From Plantago ovata (taxonomy: Eukaryota; Streptophyta; Magnoliopsida; Lamiales; Plantaginaceae): a stretch of DNA of 64,000 nt. Both the position numbers and the translations under genes were made by a program. The notes below the pieces were generated by a model. That model was not told where the DNA came from. It was given only the letters and a program-made list of their open reading frames with translations, and made no database searches. Location: positions 47,075,129-47,139,128 of the forward strand of contig CM051455.1 in the NCBI GenBank assembly GCA_028274465.1, in the 5' to 3' direction. Below, piece by piece: positions 52,791 to 64,000 of the stretch; the first letter of the stretch is position 1; every line of letters begins with the position of its first letter.

Positions 52791-55038
52791 TATAAGCCAA
52801 AACATGACAAACCAAACAAGCCTTAACTATTTTTACCTCAAATTACCAAAATTAAATTGAATTTAAGTATAAAAGGCACTAATAAGTTTTAATAAATTTT
52901 TAGACACTTAACGCATTTTAGTCACATGCGATTACGAAAATGTATTGGGTACCCTTAGATCAATACAACAAATGAATTAAAAGATTATTCTTATTCACTA
53001 AAATTCCCAACAATTTCTCCTTAAATTAATGTACTTATTTTAATTTGAAGTTATTTCAAACTCTATAGTCCATATTAAAATGTAAAATAGTTTGTGGTCT
53101 ATATTTTTTAAATTGGAAGGTGCATGTTATATGCTATTGCATAAAAATTGCTACGCACTTGAAGTCGAATCAAGCAATTTAAGAGCCGAATGTTGACGGC
53201 CTTCCTTCCTTCGTTCTTCAAGTGCGTAGTAAACATAACAATAAAATAAAATAAAATATATGAGAGCAGAATGTTGACGACCATCCTTCATTTCAATGGT
53301 GGTGGCTTTGTTTATCGTAAAGTGGAATTATGACTAGGGTTAATTTGCGAGATTAAAGAATAAAGAAGGTGTGTTGATTGAGTGTGTTTATGGGGTTCAT
53401 AGAGTGGAGAATGGGTGAGAATTAATTCGATTTAGGGTTATAAAAAAGGTGGATCATGGGCAAAAACACACGAGAAACTTGGGGCCAATGAATAAAACAC
53501 GGGATAAAAAGGGTGTAAAATATGCATTTTGAGAAACTCACTAATCTAGCTAAAATCAGTTCCAAACCTTTAAAACAAATGCAACCACTGACATTTTATA
53601 GAAAACACCTCCCTGCAGTTTATGTTTCCATATTGTTTTACAAAATTATGATTTATTCATTTTTCCTAGATGTGATTCACTATAATCATGTTTGATTGTA
53701 TTTGAATAAGAAGAAATAATAATAAATAAATAATAGATTGTGTCGATGTTGTCACAAGGTTTTAGTCGGAAAAAGAAAAAGAGAAAAAAATGATTGTGTT
53801 TGGCATTATTATACCGTATAAATTTTTATAAATAGAACATAGATAATTTCTCGTCAGGCACATATTAATAATAAAATAATTAATAATTTTTTGGTATTAT
53901 TCGCTGACAATGTTGATGTCAATGTATATTGTTTATGCCATATTATACCATGTTTTAATAGAATATCGACCCATTACTTACCCTGCCTAAATCGGGAAAT
54001 TCTTTTATAGACCTGGTATATATTAATAAGTTGTGGACCATGTTGCTCAAATCATCCACATCACTTGAAAAATGTGATGTGTGTGATTTTGAACCACAAA
54101 GTCGTCCACGAACTTACTTATTGACCGCGTCTTTGGTAAAATTTTATGCACAAACTCATACCCTTTCAATTCTAAATCATATTAGTTTCATCGTTTCAAG
54201 ACAAGTTATATGGGATTTGGCAAGAGTCTAGATCCAATAAGGGTTCGAGGTGCGTCCTGACTTGGACACATGACAACCTATGAAAAAAATACAATTGCAA
54301 ATGAGTTTAGATCCAGACCCAAAACTTTTATTTTACGTGGGCCACAAAACTCATAAAGTTTCGTGCTTGGGTCTTACATGTAATGTTGCATGAGTTATGA
54401 ATATTGATAATACCTTGTCATTATGATCTCACTTGACAATTTACAATAATGATGATTTTCAATATGATTTCTACTTTAATTAATCTTGAACAATTTCATT
54501 TTTTTCAATGAATGGGTTTATAATGTTAGAAAAGAATGCAAAGAGAACTTAAACCATCACATCATACACATGTTATGAATATAACAGTTTTAATAAGTCA
54601 AATGGATTATTACAATATAGTTTTGAATTGCAATTGTGTTTTAAAAAAACTATGAATATAACAATTTTAATAAGTCAAAAGGATTATTACAATATAGTTT
54701 TAAATTGCATTTGTGTTTTAAAAAAACTTATTTCATAACAATTTCATTAATAAGAATAATCACTTTATAAAAAAAAAATTAAAACTTCTTATTATTCGGA
54801 TATTAAATAAGGACATTTAGTCATCTATTAGTTGTTGTGTATAAATTACATGATAAATTCAAAACATAAAGATGGAAAAGAGAAAAAGCAAACACTTTAA
54901 CTATTGAGTATATGTATGTAATCTTATTTATTATAAATATATTATGCTATTTTTTTGAAAAAATATCATTTAGTTAATTCTTTTACTATGTGTATTCATG
55001 AACATATACAATTAGTAACGTATTGCACCATGTTGACA
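52791..55038. other. Intergenic AT-rich DNA
   Basis: No gene recognised. It contains a 77-bp tandem duplication (see 54575-54728) and several low-complexity A/T tracts. A short frame at 54031-54231 has no domain. Confidence 0.55.
54575..54728. repeat. 77-bp tandem duplication
   Basis: A block starting ATGAATATAACA.TTTTAATAAGTC occurs at 54575-54651 and again at 54652-54728 with only a few substitutions, directly head to tail. Confidence 0.85.
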
Positions 55039-56403
55039 CACTACAAGAAATCAGCCATTTAGCGACGGATGGGTAGATACGGATACGATCCGTCGCTATT
55101 TAGCGACGGATCGCTACTGTTAGCGACGGATGAGGACGAACTGCGCTCTAAGCTCAGTTCGTGCCTCTGGAGACCCAATCCGGCTCAAGTTTAGCGACGG
55201 ATAAGGTCTATCCGTCTCTATAGGTGAGACGGATGACATTATCCGTCGCTAAACTCGTTGACCATACTGGTTAATTTAATAAGGAAAAATGGAAAATAAA
55301 ATAAAATAAATACGTAGCAATACGGATAAGGTTATCCGTCACTACAAAGTTATATACAGACGCGATTCTCCCTCTTCTTCCCCATTTCGATTTATACAAT
55401 CCCTATTCCCTAATACACCATCGCTCCCCTCCGCTCACCACCACCACTCCTTCATCGGCGTGCCACCACGACTACTCACCACCGCCACTCCTCTTCGACG
55501 TGCCACCACCAATCAGCTCACCACCACCACGACTACTCACCACTGCCACAATCGGCTCACCACCACCACTCTTCTTCTTCTTTGCTGCTGTACCACCACC
55601 GCACCGTCGTCCTGCCGGAGTTCAACCCTCCCTTCTCATCTTCATTTGATATAGGTTAGTAACCCTAAATTCAATTCTTGGGTTGGGTTCTCTTGTTCAT
55701 GCCATTTTGTAGCATTTTAATTTAGGGTATTTGTTTAATTGAGGATAAATTTTAGATTAATTTAGATAAATTTAGATAAATGGTACTATTGGATACTGGA
55801 TATTTGTTTTATTTAGATAAATTTTGTTTAATTTAAATAAATGTTGGAAAATTGAGGATGAAGTAAATGTTAGAAAATTGATAATGGTAGTGGACTTATT
55901 TTGACAATGATATGCTCTGAACCATGACTTGATTGCATAATTTTTAGTTAATTTTTAATTAATTCTATTAATGTTGCATATTTAAATTAATAGCTTGATT
56001 TGGAGATGTTTTAGGCTGCAAAATGCTCCATTAGTAGTAGTGTAAATTTAGGCTTATGGAACTATCGAGGATAAATGTTAGATTTTGAGCTTTAATGCTT
56101 AAAATTTTGTTTTCAATTGTGCTATGTTGGAAATAGTAGTAGAATTGGTAGTACTGGTTTACATTAAAATGATGGATTAAATTAGATTAATTAGATCAAA
56201 TTTTGTATTAAATTAGATTTTTAAATGTAGTCTATGTATCTTGCATTTTTGGTCTTTCACATATGCATTTTGTAGCTTCATTTGGATTTGTAAATCATAA
56301 GTTTACAACATAAAGTAAAGCATAAAATTCAGTGTCGTTTCTTATCAGTGTATACTCAAAGTCCATTTATTGTTTCTTACGGTTGTTCTTAAACGTGCAG
56401 ATC

Positions 56404-58178
56404 ATGCCGAGGCCAAAGAAACCGGGGAAGCTGTTGGCGGCCAGCAGTCGTAGCTACGCCGAGCCAGAATCACCATTCCGCACCCCTAGTAGTCAGCCGG
56501 AGTCGGGGGGGACCTCGGCGACTCATGTCAGTGAGACCCAGTCCCCTGGCCCCCGTTCTAGCAGCAGTGCAGGGTCTACTGGCCCAGACGTGTTTGCTAA
56601 CCTGCCGGATGATGGGTACAGGGGGGAGGTGTACAGGGCGGGTGAGCGGGTGAATGGCAAGCTCGTCGTCTGGCCCATGCCTGGGCATGTGTAAGTTATT
56701 TAGTTGGATTAATTTGTGTGTTTGGTATTGTATGTTTTATTTAGTTGGATTAATTTGTGTATGTTATTGCAACAGGATGATGCCGAGGGAGGCTGCAAAG
56801 TTCATCAGCAAAGAATCCACGAAGAAAGTGGATCTCCCACCACTTGGAGCCCAGTGGCATACTTTCACTCCGGAGCGGAAGGCGGAGATTTGGAATTCTT
56901 TGGAGGTTAGTAATCTTTCTTCTTCTCTTATGGTTTAATCTTTCTTTACTTGGGTGATATGTTAGTCACCGTGTGTTAGTTGAAATAGGACAATGTGCAA
57001 TTGTTTGGGTGATATGCTAGTCACCGTGTGTTAGTTGAAATAGGACAATGTGCAATTGTTTGGGTGATATGCTAGTCATTGTGTGTTAGTTGAAAATAGG
57101 ACAATGTGCAATTGTTTGGGTGATATGTTAGTCACCGTGTCATATATATGTTAGTCTGAATTTTGTATACTTTCTGAAATGTAGGAGAAGTTCTTCCTCC
57201 CAACCAGTTCAAGTCGGATTTGTGGTATGCCTTCGAACATGAAGGCTCCGAAGCCTTCCGGAATAAGGTCGCCAAGATCAAGGCATCGGGGAAGAAGCCG
57301 GGGTGGATTGGGGAGGAGGAGTGGCCCCTGTGGAAGCAGTATTGGACGGAGAACTTTCAAGCCCAGAAGCTGTCGGACCAGAACAGGGAGAACCGAGCCC
57401 ATAATCCACCGGATGGGACAGGCTCGGTGAAGCATCGGCTGGGTTCGAAATCCCAGTTGGTGCGCCACATGGACGCGGTAAGTCACGTACTTTGTTATAG
57501 TTTCTTTTTTTTCTTAAGTCTTATTTCAATTCAATCATTACTTTATTAATTTATATATATATTTGATGAAGATATCGGAGGGGAGGGAGCAGACCATGTG
57601 GGATCACTTCTGTGAGGCTCACGGGGAGCTGGATAAGGATGGCAAGATGACCTTCCAGTCTGATAGGGCCAAAACAATCGCGGTATGTTTTATATTTTTT
57701 AGATTCCTGAGCTTCTTGTTGAATATTTGATTCTCCGATGAATAACGTACTAATTAAATCGTTAATTGTTTGTTTGAATTTTCAGGCGGAGTTCCTGGCC
57801 AAGACTGAGAACCTTGATCTCAAGGTCGAGGAGGAGAACGCCATCTATCTCGAGATCGTGAGTCTCGGTGATAAGGGACGTGTCTTCGGCATGGGCAACC
57901 TCTCGCAGGCGATAGCGGAGACGGTGAACCAGGGTGGCTCCTCCTCCAGCTCCTCCAAGCGCCGAAGGGGACAAGTCGATGTGCCTCCCGAGTTCCTCCA
58001 GGTGCAGCAGCAGCTGAAGGCGACTGTCCAGGAGCATGCCCAGGAGGTTGATCGGTTGAGGGCAGAGCAGACGAAGATGAGGCATGGATTCAAGAGATCC
58101 ATTGAGTGGATCATGGCGCAGTATGCCCCCCCCCCCCCCGGGTGGAGCGCCACCTCCCGACTTCTTCATGTTCGATGA
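56404..58178 (+). CDS. TnpA / Transposase_24-like protein of CACTA element
   Basis: Probable exons: 56404-56690, 56776-56905, about 57185-57477, 57572-57682 and 57786-58178. The first begins MPRPKKPGKLLAASS after an AG acceptor, then a Pro/Ser/Gly-rich region. The third carries the conserved plant transposon block EEEWPLWKQYWTENF...NRENRAHNPPDGTGS, followed by GSKSQLVRHM; in autonomous relatives this class of protein (PF03004-like) binds the subterminal repeats. The last exon holds a basic SSSSSSKRRRG segment and a coiled coil (PEFLQVQQQLKATVQEHAQEVDRLRAEQ). Exon 2 to exon 3 does not join in phase with the visible sites. A run of 14 C (58126-58139) shifts the frame before an acidic Pro-rich tail, so the copy may be inactive. 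Confidence 0.65.
56952..57142. repeat. 55-bp minisatellite in transposon intron
   Basis: Units starting GGGTGATATG.TAGTCA begin at 56952, 57007, 57062 and 57118. The spacings are 55, 55 and 56 bp, with one or two changes per copy; the last is partial. The array lies in the intron between exons 2 and 3 of the TnpA-like gene. Confidence 0.9.
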
Positions 58179-59951
58179 TGACGATGCCCCCCCTAATGCC
58201 CCCCAGATGCCGATGCCCCCCCTATGTCCCCCCCAGGATCTCAGCAGTAGTACTATTTTTTTATTTTTCGAACAATTTTTTTCTATTTCGAACAATTTTT
58301 TTTCATGTTACTTTGCTTAGGACAATTAGTACTTTCATTTTATTAATGGTTAGAACAAATTTTTTTTGTATATAATGTTTAGTTACGAAAAAGTTTACGT
58401 ATTTGCGGTGTACAACTACTAAATAAATAAATAAATAAATAAACAAATAAAAAAATATATTCCAAACCAATTAGCGACGGATTAAACCATCCGTCGCCAA
58501 ATCTCGTCTGCCCAGCACCTGACACGTGTTCCAACAATATAGCGACGGATAATTTCATCCGTCGCCATATTGTAGGGACGAATCAATAATCCGTCTCAAC
58601 TTTGATCAACGATGAAGTTTGCGACGGATCATCTAATCCGTCGCTGTTTTTAGCGACGGATTACGTTATCCGTCGCTTATTTCATTAGCGACACCACTTT
58701 TCGCGACGTCCTATTTAGCGACAGGCTTTCCGCCGCTAATGGCATTTAGCGACGGATCGCTCACGTATAGCGACGGATGGTATACGTCGCTAAATCCTAT
58801 TTGTCTTGTAGTGACAACACATAATCTGTTATTTATTAATTTGTGTGTACATTATACAATTATATATATTATATCTGTAAATTAGTAATACCGTTTCAAT
58901 ACACATATCAAGTTTAAAATACAATCATAGAAAATAAACAAAAATTTGTAACTTACCTACAAAGAATATATAACCTAGTTTATCGTATACTATATAATAC
59001 ATTAAAGAAACAAAATTACATACCACAGTCCACAGCTAGAAACGCATTATAGTGTTTTTTGTTTTGTTTTTTTTTCTTTTTCTTTTTTGCCTATTTCTAC
59101 TAATATCCGCTTTGGCGACTAATCTTTTCGTCTGAATGGAACTGAACACACTCAATTTTTGCGTTACTTTTTGTTTAATGTGGTCTTAACTTTTCAACAT
59201 TTGCCTTACTTTTTCAAGCTATGTATTATATCCATCCAATAATAACATTGTTTTGTTAATCACATGCTACATTAATTAATATGTTGATAAGTTATTCATA
59301 CAGCAAAGTAAAGTAGTGTTACATTTGGTTCTGTTTTGTTGATAAGCTCGCTAGTAGTGTTACATTTGATTCTGTTTTGTTGATTAGCTCTCTGGTTAGG
59401 GTCCTTAATTAATGACTCAAAATTAATTGTGAAAGGTTTAAAATGTACTAGTGTTACAACAAAGATGTGTAACTTTAAAATTAAATGAAAGGTTTAAGCA
59501 TAAAATGACCTTATACTAATGGAAAAATTAACACAGTTAAGTTTTTGTATAACTTGAAAAATGTTTGTAAAGGTTTAAAATGATTTTTGACATCAAATTT
59601 TTGTGAATGAAACTTTTATTAATTATTTTAACAATATGATTTTGACTTCTAAAAGTATTAACAAAATTGTGGGAAACTAATAAGGGACATAGAAAGTAAC
59701 AACAGTACTAATTCTGTAATAAGTATAGAAAATAAATAATAGTATTGTCTATCAAAATTGTGAAATAGTACTCAACTTAGAGAAAGTATGATAAAATTAA
59801 CTACTACTACTAGAAATTAAAATAGAAACAATAAGGTGGTTGCATTTAATTGTACTCGTATAGTATTGGACTAGTTATATGAATATTAAACGACCAACAT
59901 TGCCCTGCATTGTAAATATATAATTAATTTTGTTCTTAATTATGAAACAGC

Positions 59952-60482
59952 ATGGAGCGAGAGCGAGATGATATATCTACAGTAGAGTTATTTGAGATAG
60001 ATGTTTCGGTGCACGGGCCTGGAACTTACGGAGAGCTCATTCATAAAGTACTTTCTGACGACCAATTAAAATGTGGAGAGTTCAAGTTTGAAATTCCGTT
60101 CACGATTCCCGAGCCTCAATCAGAAACATCTCGGAATTACACGATCTTCAAACCATATCATGGGAATACTCCTAAAAATCAAAGAATGGTTCAACTTCTT
60201 ATAAGAAACTTCGATTTATTTATCATAGCTATGAACATCATAAATGGAGGTGCAAAGGACAATGTATGGATGTTCACGGTTGGTGAAAGAATCCCATATC
60301 ATCTATTCCCAAAGGAGTTTAGTTCAGAGTTTAAGGTCAAGGTCGATCGATTACCGTTCGACGGTAACTACCCCTCCAATTGGCACGAGGTTAAACTTCC
60401 CTGGGGGCCTAACACGTTGGAGAACATTTGGTATGATTTGATACGGTGGGGAGATCTAAGTACAGATGCTTTCAAAAAGTAG
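59952..60482 (+). pseudogene. RIP-like N-terminal fragment, copy 1
   Basis: A 176-codon frame resembling the N-terminal half of a ribosome-inactivating protein (rRNA N-glycosidase fold). It shows a strand-rich start, a hydrophobic central strand pair, a GNY turn (138-140) followed by a PLGP-like LPWGPNTLEN segment (149-158). It stops before the catalytic Glu/Arg helix of the family, so it should have no enzymatic activity. No signal peptide is visible; an in-frame TGA lies just upstream (59943-59945), and an AG acceptor at 59949-59950 leaves open that this is an internal exon. The stop codon is formed at the repeat-unit junction (60478). The family call rests on pattern recognition only and is moderate. 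Confidence 0.5.
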
Positions 60483-60710
60483 TACTCTTTTTTTATTTTT
60501 CGAACAATTTTTTTCTATTTCGAACAATTTTTTTTCATGTTACTTTGCTTAGGACAATTAGTACTTTCATTTTATTAATGGTTAGAACAAATTTTTTTTG
60601 TATATAATGTTTAGTTACGAAAAAGTTTACGTATTTGCGGTGTACAACTACAAAATAAATAAATAAATAAATAAATAAATAAACAAATAAAAAAAATATA
60701 TTCCAAACCA

Positions 60711-61036
60711 ATTAGCGACGGATAAAACCATCCGTCGCCAAATCTCGTCTGCCCAGCACCTGACACGTGTTCCAGCAATATAGCGACGGATAATTTCATC
60801 CGTCGCCATATTGTAGGGACGGATCAATAATCCGTCTCAACTTTGATCAACGATGAAGTTTGCGACGGATCGTCTAATCCGTCGCTGTTTTTAGCGACGG
60901 ATTACGTTATCCGTCGCTTATTTCATTAGCGACGCCACTTTTCACGACGTCCTATTTAGCGACAGGCTTTCCGTCGCTAATGGCATTTAGCGACGGATCG
61001 CTCCATCCGTCGCTAAATCCTGTTTTTGTTGTAGTG
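60711..61036. mobile_element. CACTA 3' end, duplicated copy (unit 2)
   Basis: TAGCGACGG palindromic cluster ending GTTGTAGTG, followed by ACA. It is a passenger copy of the right end of the element at 55039-58813 and has no matching left end, so it should be immobile on its own. Confidence 0.88.
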
Positions 61037-62188
61037 ACAACACATAATCTGTTATTTATTAATTTGTGTGTACATAATACAATTTTATATATATTATATC
61101 TGTAAATTAGTAATACCGTTTTAATACAAATATCAAGTTTAAAATACAATCATAGAAAATAAACAAAAATTTGTAACTTACCTACGAAGAATATATAACC
61201 TAGTTTATCGTATACTATATAATACATTAAAGAAACAAAATTACATACCACAGTCCACAGCTACAAACGCATTATAGTGTTTTTTGTTTTTGTTTTCTGT
61301 TTTGTTTTTTTTTCTGTTTTCTTTTTGCCTATTTCTACTAATATCCGCTTTGGCGACTAATCTTTTCGTCTGAATGGAACTGAACACACTCAATGTTTGC
61401 GTTACTTTTTGTTTAACGTGGTCTTAACTTTTCAACATTTGCCTTACTTTTTCAAGCTATGTATTATATCCATCCAATAATAACACTGTTTTGTTAATCA
61501 CATGCTACATTAATTAATATGTTGATAAGTTATTCATACAGCAAAGTAAAGTAGTTTTACATTTGGTTCTGTTTTGTTGATAAACTCACTAGTAGTGTTA
61601 CATTTGATTTTGTTTTGTTGATTAGCTCTCTGGTTAGGGTCCTTAATTAATGACTCAAAATTAATTGTGAAAGGTTTAAAATGTACTAGTGTTACGGCAA
61701 AGATGTGTAACTTTAAAATTAAATGAAAGGTTTAAGTATAAAATGACCTTATACTAATGGAAAAATTAACACAGTTAAGTTTTTGTATAACTTGAAAAAT
61801 GTTTGTAAAGGTTTAAAATGATTTTTGACATCAAATTTTTGTGAATGAAACTTTTATTAATTATTTTAACAATATGATTTTGACTTCTAAAAGTATTAAC
61901 AAAATTGTGGGAAACTAATAAGGGACATAGAAAGTAACAACAGTACTAATTCTGTAATAAGTATAGAAAATAAATAATAGTATTGTCTATCAAAATTGTG
62001 AAATAGTACTCAACTTAGAGAAAGTATGATAAAATTAACTACTACTACTAGAAATTAAAATAGAAACAATAAGGTGGTTGCATTTAATTGTACTCGTATA
62101 GTATTGGACTAGTTATATGAATATTAACGACCAACATTGCCCTGCATTGTAAATATATAATTAATTTTGTTCTTAATTATGAAACAGC

Positions 62189-62719
62189 ATGGAGCGAGAG
62201 CGAGATGATATATCTACAGTAGAGTTATTTGAGATAGATGTTTCGGTGCACGGGCCTGGAACTTACGGAGAGCTCATTCATAAAGTACTTTCTGACGACC
62301 AATTAAAATGTGGAGAGTTCAAGTTTGAAATTCCGTTCACGATTCCCGAGCCTCAATCAGAAACATCTCGGAATTACACGATCTTCAAACTATATCATGG
62401 GAATACTCCTAAAAATCAAAGAATGGTTCAACTTCTTATAAGAAACTTCGATTTATTTATCATAGCTATGAACATCATAAATGGAGGTGCAAAGGACAAT
62501 GTATGGATGTTCACGGTTGGTGAAAGAATCCCATATCATCTATTCCCAAAGGAGTTTAGTTCAGAGTTTAAGGTCAAGGTCGATCGATTACCGTTCGACG
62601 GTAACTACCCCTCCAATTGGCACGAGGTTAAACTTCCCTGGGGGCCTAAGACGTTGGAGAACATTTGGTATGATTTGATACGGTGGGGAGATCTAAGTAC
62701 AGATGCTTTCAAAAAGTAG
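62189..62719 (+). pseudogene. RIP-like N-terminal fragment, copy 2
   Basis: Second copy of the frame at 59952, 2237 bp downstream. It has the same length and the same premature end at a unit junction (62715). It differs by two amino-acid changes (residue 68 Pro to Leu, residue 154 Asn to Lys), pointing to recent duplication. It likewise lacks the catalytic half. The next copy would start near 64426, outside the window; since it would border whatever follows the array, it is the one that could be longer. Confidence 0.5.
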
Positions 62720-62947
62720 TACTCTTTTTTTATTTTTCGAACAATTTTTTTCTATTTCGAACAATTTTTTTTCATGTTACTTTGCTTAGGACAATTAGTA
62801 CTTTCATTTTATTAATGGTTAGAACAAATTTTTTTTGTATATAATGTTTAGTTACGAAAAAGTTTACGTATTTGCGGTGTACAACTACAAAATAAATAAA
62901 TAAATAAATAAATAAATAAACAAATAAAAAAAATATATTCCAAACCA

Positions 62948-63306
62948 ATTAGCGACGGATAAAACCATCCGTCGCCAAATCTCGTCTGCCCAGCACCTGA
63001 CACGTGTTCCAGCAATATAGCGACGGATAATTTTATCCGTCGCCATATTGTAGGGACGGATCAATAATCCGTCTCAACTTTGATCAACGATGAAGTTTGC
63101 GACGGATCGTCTAATCCGTCGCTGTTTTTAGCGACGGATTACGTTATCCGTCGCTTATTTCATTAGCGACGCCACTTTTCACGACGTCCTATTTAGCGAC
63201 AGGCTTTCCGTCGCTAATGGCATTTAGCGACAGATCGCTCACATATAGCGACAGATCGCTCACATATAGCGACGGATACCCGCTAAATCCTGTTTTTCTT
63301 GTAGTG
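62948..63306. mobile_element. CACTA 3' end, duplicated copy (unit 3)
   Basis: Third copy of the subterminal TAGCGACGG cluster, ending CTTGTAGTG then ACA. Unlike units 1 and 2 it contains an extra short repeat of TAGCGACAGATCGCTCACATA near 63226-63265. Confidence 0.88.
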
Positions 63307-64000
63307 ACAACACATAATCTGTTATTTATTAATTTGTGTGTACAATATACAATTTTATATATATTATATCTGTAAATTAGTAATACCGTTTTAATACAAA
63401 TATCAAGTTTAAAATACAATCATAAAAAATAAACAAAAATTTGTAACTTACCTACGAAGAATATATAACCTAGTCTATCGTATACTATATAATACATTAA
63501 AGAAACAAAATTACATACCACAGTCCACATCTACAAACACATTATAGTGTTTTTTATTTTTGTTTTTTTGTTTTGTTTTTTTTTTTTTTTTTTTCTTTTT
63601 GCCTATTTCTACTAATATCCGCTTTGGCGACTAATCTTTTCGTCTGAATGGAACTGAACACACTCAATTTTTGCGTTACTTTTTGTTTAACGTGGTCTTA
63701 ACTTTTCAACATTTGCCTTACTTTTTCAAGTTATGTATTATATCCATCCAATAATAACATTGTTTTGTTAATCACATGCTACATTAATTAATATGTTGAT
63801 AAGTTATTCATACAGCAAAGTAAAGTAGTGTTACATTTGGTTCTATTTTGTTGATAAGCTCGCTAGTAGTGTTACATTTGATTCTGTTTTGTTGATTAGC
63901 TCTCTGGTTAGGGTCCTTAATTAATGACTCAAAATTAATTGTGAAAGGTTTAAAATGTACTAGTGTTACGGCAAAGATGTGTAACTTTAAAATTAAATGA

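Larger units (their letters stand above)
55039..58813 (+). mobile_element. CACTA transposon carrying a TnpA-like gene
   Basis: The 3775-bp element begins CACTACAAGAAATCAGCC and ends in CTTGTAGTG, flanked by the 3-bp duplication ACA (55036-55038 and 58814-58816). Both ends carry clusters of direct and inverted TAGCGACGGAT / ATCCGTCGCTA motifs (55055-55340 and 58470-58800), the subterminal binding-site architecture of CACTA elements. Inside is one gene of the TnpA/Transposase_24 type (56404-58178). No TNP2-type DDE transposase is present, so it is non-autonomous for cutting. A CCACCA-rich stretch (55430-55600) probably belongs to the 5' leader, ending in a GTTAGT donor near 55653. Confidence 0.9.
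58246..64000 (+). repeat. Tandem array of ~2235-bp units (2.5+ copies)
   Basis: Unit 1 is 58246-60477, unit 2 is 60478-62714, and unit 3 starts at 62715 and leaves the window. Every unit begins AGTAGTACT, includes the last ~560 bp of the CACTA element with its TAGCGACGG cluster and terminal GTAGTG, then the ACA target duplication and about 1.66 kb of right flank. Units 1 and 2 end in a RIP-like ORF. Copies differ by scattered substitutions and small indels (AAAT tract length, T-run length, a short duplication near 63235-63265). Because element end, target duplication and flank are copied together, the amplification postdates the CACTA insertion. Confidence 0.93.

Noticed and set aside
55460..55654. 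Thr/Pro-rich 64-codon frame in the CACTA element
   Set aside because: Low-complexity CCACCA sequence, best explained as an untranslated leader ending at a GTTAGT donor.
56952..57142. Regularly spaced repeats resembling a CRISPR array
   Set aside because: The units are contiguous 55-bp tandem copies without spacers, within an intron of a plant transposon gene.
57762..58295. 177-codon Gly-rich minus-strand frame
   Set aside because: Antisense of the TnpA-like last exon and its C-run; Gly-rich only because of poly-C on the other strand.

Overview
This 64 kb window is AT-rich plant nuclear DNA. Single-copy genes with GT-AG introns are separated by long stretches of transposon relics, microsatellites and foldback repeats. 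The gene set (a GH3 auxin-amido synthetase, a PLS-class PPR protein, a kiwellin, a plant Pumilio and a chloroplast DUF760 protein) indicates a dicot. The transposon style is compatible with an asterid, but no species can be named from the sequence.

Layout: 1-3309 holds nothing recognisable. At 3310-4537 is a non-autonomous CACTA transposon with a 3-bp target duplication. At 7425-8260 is a decayed small element. A (CT)n(AT)n microsatellite (9544-9654) lies upstream of a three-exon GH3 gene (10798-13156). At 14838-16394 is a dead LINE 3' end (RT zinc-binding plus RNase H) split by a solo LTR with a perfect 5-bp target duplication. From 16513 to 31013 the DNA is almost all transposon-derived: two foldback elements, a long TA-rich array, a copia-type LTR with primer binding site, a perfect (AT)n of about 169 bp, a TRIM element, a hAT-like MITE, and a pair of 0.45-kb repeats in opposite orientation. 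One small two-exon ORF of unknown nature (26130-26427) sits among them.

The gene-rich part is 31.4-48.9 kb. It holds a plastid DUF760 protein, an intronless organellar PPR protein, an eight-repeat Pumilio RNA-binding protein, and, on the minus strand, a secreted kiwellin and a TXNDC9-type thioredoxin-like protein. These are independent eukaryotic genes; nothing suggests a shared pathway.

The right end is the most unusual part. A 3.8-kb CACTA element (55039-58813, target duplication ACA) carries a TnpA/Transposase_24-like gene but no TNP2 transposase. Its last ~570 bp plus about 1.66 kb of right flank are repeated in tandem at least 2.5 times, with a period near 2235 bp, up to the window edge. 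Each complete unit holds a 176-codon ORF resembling the N-terminal part of a ribosome-inactivating protein (RIP), cut off exactly at the unit junction. A longer copy may therefore lie just outside the window, next to the last repeat unit.
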